Assembly: GCA_046329515.1 (NCBI GenBank)
Contig: JAXLUM010000002.1
Location: forward strand, 992,001 to 1,056,000
Direction: 5' to 3'
Source of the DNA: Bog-950 sp046329515
GTDB lineage: Bacteria; Bacteroidota; Bacteroidia; Chitinophagales; LD1
DNA length: 64,000 nt
Part shown: positions 25,159-33,203 of the stretch, one piece after another
Layout: every line of letters begins with the position of its first letter
Position numbering within the stretch: position 1 is the stretch's first letter
Position numbers and translations under genes: made by a program
Notes under the pieces: model-generated
Database searches by the model: none
Seen by the model: only the letters and a program-made list of their open reading frames with translations
Told to the model about the DNA's origin: nothing

Positions 25159-26205
25159 ATGTCGCGCAGCAAGGCAGTATATAAGAACATTTTGGTTTTT
25201 CTGTTTGCGCTTATCTTTTCCCTAAGCGTATTTGAATTTGTTTCGCGTAAATGGTTGCACCTGGGGAATGATTATCCCAATTCATCATTATGGTATAAAG
25301 AAAAGTGGTTAGAAAACCATGAAACGCCGCAGGTTACTCTAACCGGTTATGGTATAGATAAATATGATCCTTTACTGGGTTGGACCCTTAAAGAAAACTT
25401 AAGGAATGTTGATGCCGGCGGTTGGAAGGTAAGTAGCAACTCGAAGGGCGTGAGGGGAGTTGAAGAGCATAGCATAATCAAGAGTAAAAAACTGAGAATA
25501 TTAGCAATTGGCGATTCTTTTACGTTTGGTGAATGTGTGAATGACACAGAAACTTTTCCTTACTATTTGGGATTGGCACTGGATAGCGCTGAGGTAATAA
25601 ACCTTGCGGTGCATGGTTACGGGCAGGATCAGGCACTATTACGATTAGAAAACGAGGGGCTAAAATATAAACCCGATGTGGTGGTTATGGGTTTTCTTAA
25701 TGATGATATGAACCGAAATAGAATGTGGTTTAAAGATTATGCGAAGCCTTACTTTGAAGCCGCTAATGGACCGTTAACGCTAAAAGGAACGCCGGTGATA
25801 AAGCCTGAAAAATTGCTGAACATACCGCGGATTAAATCAATTTCTTTATTAGCCGCACTGATTAGCGTCAAAACCACCCAAGACTTTGATGATTACACGA
25901 ATCAATTGTGTTTTAAGATTGTTGAACGCATAAGTTATTTGTGCGATAGCATAAATGCTCCTTTAGTATTGGTTTATATGCCCTGGAAAGAGGAGTGTAT
26001 AGATAATCGCTCATGGCACCCATTGTTGGATTCAATTTCGCTGAAGAAACAGGCACTGGTATTAGATCCCACGGCAGCAATGCATACTTTCCTTATGAAG
26101 GAAAAAGTGCCTGAAGAGCACTTTAACTGTCATTATTCGCCGCAACTAAATAACATTATTGGAAAGGAAATTGAGACCTTTTTAAGGACTACTAATAGGA
26201 TGTGA
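25159..26205 (+). CDS. Membrane-anchored SGNH/GDSL hydrolase-like protein, catalytic Asp apparently replaced by Asn
   Basis: A 348-residue protein with one N-terminal membrane helix (ILVFLFALIFSLSVFEF, 11-27) and an extracytoplasmic SGNH domain. Block I is ILAIGDSFTFGE with the nucleophile Ser120; a Gly block follows (NLAVHGYGQDQ) and an Asn block (VVMGFLNDDMNRN). The C-terminal block that normally reads D-x-H here reads HFNCHYSP, with Asn where Asp is expected. SGNH proteins of this layout add or remove acyl groups on glycans. Missing the acid may lower activity or shift the mechanism. It is two bases from the next, related gene. Confidence 0.75.
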   Translation: MSRSKAVYKNILVFLFALIFSLSVFEFVSRKWLHLGNDYPNSSLWYKEKWLENHETPQVTLTGYGIDKYDPLLGWTLKENLRNVDAGGWKVSSNSKGVRGVEEHSIIKSKKLRILAIGDSFTFGECVNDTETFPYYLGLALDSAEVINLAVHGYGQDQALLRLENEGLKYKPDVVVMGFLNDDMNRNRMWFKDYAKPYFEAANGPLTLKGTPVIKPEKLLNIPRIKSISLLAALISVKTTQDFDDYTNQLCFKIVERISYLCDSINAPLVLVYMPWKEECIDNRSWHPLLDSISLKKQALVLDPTAAMHTFLMKEKVPEEHFNCHYSPQLNNIIGKEIETFLRTTNRM

Positions 26206-26206
26206 A

Positions 26207-27274
26207 ATGCGTAGGATTTGGAGTAAAAATATTATTGCTTTTTTATTTTGTTTAATTCTTACAGAGGCTTTAGTTCGAATTGTTTGCTGGAATGCCGACC
26301 TGCGAAAGTTAATTTTCCGAGGTGATTGCTTTACTGAAAAAGTAAACTGGGCAAATGAATGCCACTCCTATCCAACAAATCATGAATATATTGAATATGA
26401 TTCATTGTTGGGATGGAACAATTTAGTTGAATATCAATCGAATAATTACTTTGGGCAAAAGAACTTATTGATTGTTGCAAAAAGAAGAGTTCATCCTTTT
26501 GAAGATTCTATTAACAAACCGGAGGTATCCATCTTCGGTGACTCTTTTACGTTTGGCGAAGAGGTTGGCGATAAAGAGACTATACCCTACTTTATTCAGA
26601 AGACAATTAAAGAAAATGTGGAAAATTGCGGCGTTCCTGGGTATGGGTTGGATCAGATTTCTCTTAACTTAAAGCAAAGCCACCAAGATAAACATTCCTC
26701 AAAAAATAAGGTTATCGCAATTATAACAGATGATCTTTTAAGAGCAACAACCGAGTACTCATTTTTTGTAAAACCTAAATATGTCAAAACCGAACAAGGA
26801 ACTTGGAAATTAATTTCACCAAAACATAATAATAATGTTCTGCGAAGCCAGTACACTTATAGACTTAAGAGTGTAATGCTTCTTGATTTGGTCGTTGATC
26901 GTTTTTTCAAGTGCGAAAGCGAAGCAGTTACAAATTCCTATGAACTAGCACCTTGGATATTGTCCCAAACCCAAAAAGACTGTATTGCCCACGGAACACG
27001 TTTGTATTTGGCGCTTATCCCTACGCCTTTAGAAGTTAAAGATGCAAAGGCGCAATTCAGATACCAAAAAATAAGTGAATGGTTAGAAATATGTTGCAAG
27101 GAGACTGGCCTTTCATATGTAGATTGTGCTCCTTCTGTCGATATTGGATGTTTTTCAAAAGACCAAGGCTTACATTGGGATGCAAGAGTAAATAAGTCTA
27201 TTGGAATGTACTTAGGTGTTTTTTTATTAAAAGAGATACGAGCAACTAGAAAAACGTCACTACGTGACTATTGA
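26207..27274 (+). CDS. Membrane-anchored SGNH/GDSL hydrolase-like protein (second of pair)
   Basis: A 355-residue relative of the preceding gene: N-terminal helix NIIAFLFCLILTEALVRIV (about 6-24), block I VSIFGDSFTFGEE with the predicted Ser nucleophile, NCGVPGYGLDQ as the Gly block, and a C-terminal HWDARVNKSIG region. In the last block the residue two before His is Gly, not Asp, so the usual catalytic dyad also looks incomplete. The gene is visibly richer in A/T than its neighbours to the right, and it converges on the next gene with only a few bases between them. Probable role: glycan acyl modification or a binding-only relative. Confidence 0.72.
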   Translation: MRRIWSKNIIAFLFCLILTEALVRIVCWNADLRKLIFRGDCFTEKVNWANECHSYPTNHEYIEYDSLLGWNNLVEYQSNNYFGQKNLLIVAKRRVHPFEDSINKPEVSIFGDSFTFGEEVGDKETIPYFIQKTIKENVENCGVPGYGLDQISLNLKQSHQDKHSSKNKVIAIITDDLLRATTEYSFFVKPKYVKTEQGTWKLISPKHNNNVLRSQYTYRLKSVMLLDLVVDRFFKCESEAVTNSYELAPWILSQTQKDCIAHGTRLYLALIPTPLEVKDAKAQFRYQKISEWLEICCKETGLSYVDCAPSVDIGCFSKDQGLHWDARVNKSIGMYLGVFLLKEIRATRKTSLRDY

Positions 27275-27279
27275 AAATA

Positions 27280-28977
27280 CTACTCTAGTCGTTTAATTTT
27301 GTCTTCAAGCCAGTCTGCGTAGCTCTTATGACCGTAATTATTGAAGTGTCCATCGGGGTATGGATTAAACCATTCACTGCTGTCTGGCACATAATCCACA
27401 TCAATACCTTGAAAGAGTTGTTTGGCATTATAAGCTTGATTCCATGGATTTGTTACTGCATGGTCAGGAATAACTGTAAAAATTAATTTTACGTGGTGCG
27501 TTTGCGCCTCAAGAAATATTTTTTTGACAACATCTCGTGTTATTTCTGTGGGATTATCATTGTTGTAAGCTGGATTTTGGAATTTTTGAATGGCGTTATC
27601 ATTAACATTACATATGCCTAATTTGCTTAAGGCTATCCATAGTCTTGTCCCTAAAACAGTCTTGGCTAAAAATCGATTAAGAGAGCTAATATCCTGATTC
27701 GGAATTGTATTGTTTAATCTCATAACCAAATTTGCGTCCTGCGGAGATAAATAATCTCCATAAGGATTAGCAGTGATAAACATGTTGTTTATTGGATAAG
27801 CCGCAAATTGAAATGGCTTTGAAATTCGTCTGTGCATCATTATGTCGTTACCCATAAAAAACGAAACCACCATTATATCTGGTTTTATCTTTGTAATATA
27901 TGTTTGTATTACAGTAAGATATTGAACTGGATCTGTACATGTAATTCCGGTGTTATATACTAGGTGGCCTTTAATCAAAAGCTGGTCATAAAACGAATAA
28001 GTGATAGGCACGGCACTAAAGCCATAGGTAAACGAATCTCCAATTAATAGAATCTTCTTTTTGTTCTTAACGTTAGCTTGAAACGGAATGCTTCTGAAGC
28101 CATCAGCATTTATAGGGTGGCTGGCATAATAAACTAACGGGGATAGGGAGGAGTCCTTTTGAAGTAAAAGTGATACAGAATCTCTCCAAAAAGTGAACTC
28201 GGGGTTTGAATTTCTATCGCAGTATGCTTGAATAAAATCCTCTTTATAAAGCTCCTTAATATTCGCGGAAGTTTTAAGTGTATGTTCGCGAATGTTGCTA
28301 CTGACAATATCATTTATTGTTTTCGTAGCATGGGGGCTGAATTTCATGATTCCGTTGGAGTCTGCTAAATAGCAGGCATTAAGATGCAGAGAGCTGTCGG
28401 AAATAAATAATATGCGACCAGTAAGTGTACCCGGTACTGCGCCCTTGTCTCGCAAAATTTTTTCTGCCGTTGCCAAGGTTAATAGTAAAGCAAGAATTGA
28501 AATGCTTAATTGATAAAGTCTACGTCTCGCTATAATCATTCCCCCCCCTTTTCTTAAGTAAAAATAACCTCCAACAACAATATCAGGTATAATAGCTGCC
28601 AAATACACTATTAAGGAACATAAAACTATTGCGGCTGAATGGTTTTCTGTTTCTCCTAAAGTTAATTTTGTATATGACTCCAAAGCAATTACTACGCTGT
28701 AATTAAACACTCCCAACCCTGAAGCTGTTGATGGAATTGCGTGTGAAACTGCACTGGCCAAGGTTGCCAGCACTGCGGCCGCAGGAGTTTGTAGTTCCGT
28801 CGGCAAACTACAGCTAAAAACTAAAAGGCCATAAGCACAAGTATTTAGCACCCATATTAACAGTGTTGAAGCTATAATGCCAAAATATTGGTTTGTTGTG
28901 CGAACCAGTTCTAAACCTGATAACAATTGGGTTGTACTATATAAAGATAAACAAAGCTGTTGACTAAACCTTTTCAA
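27280..28977 (-). CDS. Half-size LPG-synthase-TM flippase domain fused in frame to an SGNH hydrolase through a G8 tract
   Basis: A 565-residue ORF with two parts. Residues 1 to about 143 are the C-terminal half of a UPF0104/LPG_synthase_TM domain: four or so helices and the family motif HAIPSTASGLGVFNYS; the N-terminal half is absent. From residue 144 an SGNH protein follows with its own start-like sequence MIIARRRLYQLSISILALLL and block I KILLIGDSFTYGFS, ending with PDGHFNNYGH (Asp and His present). The junction codons lie on eight G (28541-28548). With seven G the first part would stop at TGA overlapping the second ATG (ATGA). So this may be two genes joined by slippage or by a sequence error. 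Confidence 0.65.
   Translation of the reverse strand: MKRFSQQLCLSLYSTTQLLSGLELVRTTNQYFGIIASTLLIWVLNTCAYGLLVFSCSLPTELQTPAAAVLATLASAVSHAIPSTASGLGVFNYSVVIALESYTKLTLGETENHSAAIVLCSLIVYLAAIIPDIVVGGYFYLRKGGGMIIARRRLYQLSISILALLLTLATAEKILRDKGAVPGTLTGRILFISDSSLHLNACYLADSNGIMKFSPHATKTINDIVSSNIREHTLKTSANIKELYKEDFIQAYCDRNSNPEFTFWRDSVSLLLQKDSSLSPLVYYASHPINADGFRSIPFQANVKNKKKILLIGDSFTYGFSAVPITYSFYDQLLIKGHLVYNTGITCTDPVQYLTVIQTYITKIKPDIMVVSFFMGNDIMMHRRISKPFQFAAYPINNMFITANPYGDYLSPQDANLVMRLNNTIPNQDISSLNRFLAKTVLGTRLWIALSKLGICNVNDNAIQKFQNPAYNNDNPTEITRDVVKKIFLEAQTHHVKLIFTVIPDHAVTNPWNQAYNAKQLFQGIDVDYVPDSSEWFNPYPDGHFNNYGHKSYADWLEDKIKRLE
28541..28548 (-). repeat. G8 homopolymer at a gene-fusion junction
   Basis: Eight C on the plus strand (eight G on the coding strand), directly followed by AATG. 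Losing one G creates a GAA-TGA stop overlapping ATG, the standard ATGA coupling of two adjacent genes. A run of this length is prone to slippage in cells and in sequencing. Confidence 0.85.
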
Positions 28978-30073
28978 TAATTTGTTGAATACTAGTGAGA
29001 TATTGTTCCATGCTCAAATGTCGATATGCATAGTTGGAAGCCTTAAGACCGATTTGGCTAACTAAATCACGATTAGTCGCCAATTCTATCATTTTTGCAG
29101 CCATCTTATTGATGTCATATTCATCTACTAAAAGACCATTTTCTCCGTCTAAAATTATATCATTAATACCGCCGTGGTTAGTTGCTATTACAGGAAGTCC
29201 ACTAGCCATAGCCTCAATAATGGTAACAGGGGTTCCCTCCTTTTCACCCTCAATTGTTTCTGCTGAATGCTGTATTAGTGCTACTGATGTTTTCATCAAT
29301 TCAGCAATTGCTGCAGGTTTTTGAATACCAATAAAATCCACAGTATTTTCAATCCTTAGCGCTTTTGTAAGATTCACACATGCGCTCAATAAGGACTCTT
29401 GCCCCCCTGCCATTATAAGTCTTGCGTCTGGAACTGTGGCGAGAATCTTTTCAAATGCCAAAATTACAAGATGGGGATTTTTGGTGTCTGAGAATCTGCC
29501 AACATATAAAAAAATATTCGAGTTATTTCTGTGATCGCTATATTTAAACAAATCGGGATTATACCCATATACAACCTTATATAAACGACTATCCCTTGCG
29601 CCTAAGCTAAGTAATTGTTTGCGCATGTCTTCTGAAACACAAATCACAGCGGAAGCTTCGCTAAACAATTTTTTATAATCCTCGCAATGTTTCTCTAGCA
29701 TAGATTTTCGATAAGCGGTCCAACCGTGGAAATGCACGATCAAAGGAATTCTGTTTCTTTTGCAGATTTCAATAATTGGAAACGCGGTGATAGCATAATT
29801 AGCTAATACAGCCTGTATTTTGTTCCTCTTAAAGTATTTTTCTACAGCTCTTAATCGCTGCTCTGTGATACTAATTCCTATACCCTCCTTAAAAAGGGAC
29901 ACTATTTTCCCCCATCCTTTTTCAGGCACCAATTGAGCTTCCCCTACATACAAAGGTAGCTCACCGCTATGAAACAAATGTACTTCTGAAGACAACCTTT
30001 CAACCAGGTTATGGATGAAGGTTTCGCTATACTTAAATGTATTGTAAGAGAAAACTGCTACGCGCCGCCTCAA
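28964..30073 (-). CDS. Family 4 glycosyltransferase
   Basis: A 369-residue GT-B enzyme. The N-terminal half opens RVAVFSYNTFKYSETFIHNL, a pattern seen in WcaL-like GT4 proteins that act in colanic-acid-type pathways, and includes PLIVHFHGWTAY (about 109-120). The donor half has IFLYVGRFSDTKNPHLVI (about 190-207) and the retaining E-x7-E site EGTPVTIIEAMASGLPVIAT (about 283-302). It adds a sugar with retention of configuration at the cytoplasmic membrane face. Its 3' end overlaps the flippase/SGNH ORF by 14 bases and its 5' end overlaps the UbiA gene by 4, so the three genes are one transcription unit. Confidence 0.9.
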   Translation of the reverse strand: MRRRVAVFSYNTFKYSETFIHNLVERLSSEVHLFHSGELPLYVGEAQLVPEKGWGKIVSLFKEGIGISITEQRLRAVEKYFKRNKIQAVLANYAITAFPIIEICKRNRIPLIVHFHGWTAYRKSMLEKHCEDYKKLFSEASAVICVSEDMRKQLLSLGARDSRLYKVVYGYNPDLFKYSDHRNNSNIFLYVGRFSDTKNPHLVILAFEKILATVPDARLIMAGGQESLLSACVNLTKALRIENTVDFIGIQKPAAIAELMKTSVALIQHSAETIEGEKEGTPVTIIEAMASGLPVIATNHGGINDIILDGENGLLVDEYDINKMAAKMIELATNRDLVSQIGLKASNYAYRHLSMEQYLTSIQQIIEKV

Positions 30074-31047
30074 TTAGTTTTTTTTAATGGGAAAATAAGA
30101 CAACCAATTCGTATCAGGATGTTTTTAGGAAATATAGCCAAATGAATGGCGATAAGAATCAAAAAAAAACAATTGTGCACTACCATGTAAGTCAATAGAC
30201 ACAGGGGTAAACACTCAATATAAAAGTCATCCAATACCAAGTAGGCAAAATCCTTGTAGTCCAAAATTTTGTTCAACCCTGCGCGATTAACATACAGGAG
30301 CAGAAGCCAATAAACCACAAGCATCGGAGTTAGGACATACCCCAATAAATAGGCCATAAATATTAACAGCGTGATGAGAAATAGCACTTCAAAAGGGATA
30401 CAACAATAAATTATGAGCCATTTAGCTCTATTAACACCGACCTTTATCACAAAAGTTCTGTTGTCTCCAGACTTATCGTTTTCGATATCTTCTATCTGAT
30501 GTATAAGAATGTTCCTGATGCCAATAATAAGTTGCCAAAAAAACAAAATAGTAAGCAAAGGATATAATAATGAAAAAGGAGTTATGGCCAATGCAAAGGT
30601 ATACCCGGCGAACAATGCGGGAACAGCGTGGGCATATAAGGCGTCTGCTAAAATTCCCGCAACCCCCTTTTCCTTTAATCTGAAAGGCGGAAAGGCGTAC
30701 AAGAGAAAGAGAGATACTTCCCCGATAAACATTATTACGGAATAAATATTGTAGGGCAGATAATACCATGGCCCAATGGCAAATATCAAAGCCAATGTAA
30801 GCAGCAAAGCCCGGGTAACAAATCCCAAAGAGGAGAGCATGTTTTTTTTACCTGCCAAAGCATCCTTCTTCATGTCGCTCCAGTCGTTTGTTAAATAGCC
30901 AAAAGCAGCAAAGCCTGTTGCGGTGGTTGCCGCCAACAATAGAAGAAACGTCGACCTGTTAAAGTCCGGCTTCTCCAGTGCAACAAACAAATAAGGCACA
31001 GACATAACTATTGGCAGCTTATACCTGAACGGGTCAGGAAGCCGCAA
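30070..31047 (-). CDS. UbiA-family prenyltransferase (start uncertain)
   Basis: About 325 residues with eight or nine membrane helices. Two acidic prenyl-diphosphate sites are present: NDWSDMKKD (about 54-62, N-D-x-x-D-x-x-x-D) and DIENDKSGDNRT (about 187-198); YAFPPFRLKEKG (about 117-128) lies between them. The family moves prenyl groups onto aromatic or sugar-phosphate acceptors in the membrane. No ATG start is available: TTG at 31047 is the listed start, but the frame stays open to a stop at 31105 and the upstream codons (VEIFYGLRLPDPFRYKLP) read like real protein, so a CTG or rarer start near 31068-31080 is possible. Acceptor unknown. Confidence 0.78.
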   Translation of the reverse strand: MRLPDPFRYKLPIVMSVPYLFVALEKPDFNRSTFLLLLAATTATGFAAFGYLTNDWSDMKKDALAGKKNMLSSLGFVTRALLLTLALIFAIGPWYYLPYNIYSVIMFIGEVSLFLLYAFPPFRLKEKGVAGILADALYAHAVPALFAGYTFALAITPFSLLYPLLTILFFWQLIIGIRNILIHQIEDIENDKSGDNRTFVIKVGVNRAKWLIIYCCIPFEVLFLITLLIFMAYLLGYVLTPMLVVYWLLLLYVNRAGLNKILDYKDFAYLVLDDFYIECLPLCLLTYMVVHNCFFLILIAIHLAIFPKNILIRIGCLIFPLKKTN

Positions 31048-31273
31048 ACCATAAAATATTTCGACCAGCTTTTTAATAATCGTCTCTGCTTTGCTACGCG
31101 CAACTTAAGGCTAATGCGGCATAGTTAAAAATCGAATCCACAAAGGTATTGCAAGGAGCGGTCTGTCATCTGCGTGATATATATCAGGCTGCTTTATTAA
31201 ACAGTTAGCCACTTTAGGGTTAATTTCGGCTCTAAACCGGTCAACATTTGTTGCAGGTGGCACAATTCAAACT

Positions 31274-32125
31274 ATGAACAGCGGATTAATAATAGATGAG
31301 AATATAGAGAAAGCCCTATGCGAAGAGGGTGTTGTAAAAACGCCTTTTTTATTGCCTGAAGAGCTGAAGGCAATACAGAATTTTTATCGCAATTTGCACG
31401 GAGATAATGACCCGCCCGCTATGTTCGACGGCATCCATATGACTATTTGGTGTAACGATATAGACTACAAACTCCGAATTAAAAACGAGCTCAACCATCT
31501 TTTGACTTCAGCTTACAACCGGATATTTAAAAGCTATCGTGCCATCAGTCACCAGTTTATTGTAAAGCGAAAGGGGCATGACACCACCTTCCCGATTCAC
31601 CAAGATTGGAGCATCGTTGATGAAGCGAAATTTGTTTCATTCAACATGTGGGTTCCTCTTCAGGATGTTGACCAAAACAATGGCGCCATGGGGATTATCA
31701 AGAAGAGTCACCACATCAACCGTAAAATCCGCGGAGCAGGCTATTTATTCCCCAATTATATTTCTATACTACCGGAACTCAGGCCATACATGACCAATTA
31801 CGCCATGAAGGCAGGAGAGGCCCTGTTGTTTTATCATAACACCATACATGGGTCGCCCGCTAACACCGGTAACGGCACGCGCGCTGTTTTGCAGTCAAGC
31901 ATTATTCCTGTGGCGGCGCCGCTGCATATTTATTTTCAAAAGGATGAGCTTTCAGGGCTTGAAGTTCACCATCCTTCAGACGATTTTACCTATTATTATA
32001 AAAACCTGCGCGAGGACTCCGTTATGCGGCCTCCTACTACTACGGCCTCCGAAGTTTTTTCACCACTTGTAAATACCCCCGTTACCCTAACTGAGGTAAT
32101 GGAAGCTATACAAGCTACCCGGTGA
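31274..32125 (+). CDS. Phytanoyl-CoA dioxygenase (PhyH) family protein
   Basis: A 283-residue soluble Fe(II)/2-oxoglutarate-dependent oxygenase. The iron ligands are His109 and Asp111 in FPIHQDWS and the distal His192 in HNTIHGSPANTG; Arg203 in GNGTRAVLQ fits the 2-oxoglutarate salt bridge. VSFNMWVPLQDVDQNNGAMG and IKKSHHINR are typical of the family. Substrates in the family vary widely (acyl chains, sugars, small molecules), so the target is unknown; within this cluster hydroxylation of a sugar or lipid is likely. First gene of a five-gene plus-strand run; it overlaps the following SGNH gene by 4 bases (GTGA). Confidence 0.88.
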   Translation: MNSGLIIDENIEKALCEEGVVKTPFLLPEELKAIQNFYRNLHGDNDPPAMFDGIHMTIWCNDIDYKLRIKNELNHLLTSAYNRIFKSYRAISHQFIVKRKGHDTTFPIHQDWSIVDEAKFVSFNMWVPLQDVDQNNGAMGIIKKSHHINRKIRGAGYLFPNYISILPELRPYMTNYAMKAGEALLFYHNTIHGSPANTGNGTRAVLQSSIIPVAAPLHIYFQKDELSGLEVHHPSDDFTYYYKNLREDSVMRPPTTTASEVFSPLVNTPVTLTEVMEAIQATR

Positions 32126-33195
32126 ACCATGCCCGATTGAAGAGTATGAGATCAAAAGGTTTGATAAGAAGTGTTGCGGCCCTAGTTTTTATGGCCGGTG
32201 CGGTTGTCGCCTTATTGTTGGCCGAGGCCCTGCTAAGGTTGATGGGCTACTCTCCTGATAAAGGCCTTAACATTCCCTCTTTCGACTGCGCTAAAAAACA
32301 GGTGGTAAACGACGATTATCTTGGTTTCAAATTCCTGCCCGGCAAATACAACTGCTCCATAAACGGCCTTGAATTTTATTCTACCATTGATGATGATTCA
32401 TTCCGGATAACCGCAACAGAAAGCCATAAAGAAGACTCTCTGAAAATGCATCTGTTTGGTTGCTCCATAACCTTTGGGCATGCGTTGGACGACACTGCCA
32501 CTATGGCCTGGAAATTGCAGCATCTGCTGCCGCACGTTGAAGTAAAAAACTATGGCATTGGAGCGGGCAGCACAGTTCAGTCGTATCTGGTTTTAAAAAG
32601 AAATTATGCAAAGGGCCTTAGGCCACAGGTGGTTGTTGTCAATTATTCTTCTTTTCATGATCAGAGGAATGCCATGACAAGACCTTGGCGAAAAATGTGG
32701 ACCACCCTTTTAGTTGATAAAAGAGACAGCAAAGACAATAAGCATGTTCAACTGCCGTATGCCATATGCGATGATGATAGCACCTGGCAGCTTCGCTATA
32801 TAACAGCCGCTGATTTTAAGCCGGGAATTCCCTTTACCCGTTTTTCCGCCTTGTGTAATATATTGAATGAGGCTCTTGAAAAGGGCGCAGATAAAGGAAA
32901 GAACGAAACTGAGGCAAGTTTTAGGGTCCTGCTTTCAATTAGTCAACTATGCAACGAAAATGGAGCGCGGCTGATAGTGACCGGTATTACCGGCGACGAG
33001 GCAACTAAAACCATGTTGAGAAAGCTCAACAAAGAGGGCATTTTAACCGTAGATATATCCGTAGATTTGAAGGACAGGAGCTTTAACCTTCAGCCCTACG
33101 ATAACCATCCTAATGGTAAGGCTAATAGTGCTTATGCAGAACGGCTGTTTAGTTACCTGAACAATTCAGGGGGTTTTGCTGAAAGAAATCAGTAA
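32122..33195 (+). CDS. Membrane-anchored SGNH/GDSL hydrolase-like protein
   Basis: A 357-residue protein with an N-terminal membrane helix (VAALVFMAGAVVALLLAEAL, about 17-36). Block I is MHLFGCSITFGHA, with Cys in place of the Asp of the usual GDS but the predicted Ser kept; NYGIGAGSTVQSY is the Gly block; the last block YDNHPNGKANSAYA keeps Asp and His. The listed start is GTG at 32122, overlapping the dioxygenase stop by four bases; ATG 32146 is an alternative nearer the helix. A role in acylation or deacylation of surface glycan is likely by analogy. Confidence 0.75.
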   Translation: MNHARLKSMRSKGLIRSVAALVFMAGAVVALLLAEALLRLMGYSPDKGLNIPSFDCAKKQVVNDDYLGFKFLPGKYNCSINGLEFYSTIDDDSFRITATESHKEDSLKMHLFGCSITFGHALDDTATMAWKLQHLLPHVEVKNYGIGAGSTVQSYLVLKRNYAKGLRPQVVVVNYSSFHDQRNAMTRPWRKMWTTLLVDKRDSKDNKHVQLPYAICDDDSTWQLRYITAADFKPGIPFTRFSALCNILNEALEKGADKGKNETEASFRVLLSISQLCNENGARLIVTGITGDEATKTMLRKLNKEGILTVDISVDLKDRSFNLQPYDNHPNGKANSAYAERLFSYLNNSGGFAERNQ

Positions 33196-33203
33196 ACTTG
33201 AGT

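Noticed and set aside
16096..31047. Genomic island borders or insertion sequences around A/T-rich patches
   Set aside because: No transposase, integrase, target-site repeats or tRNA-linked att site was seen next to these genes.
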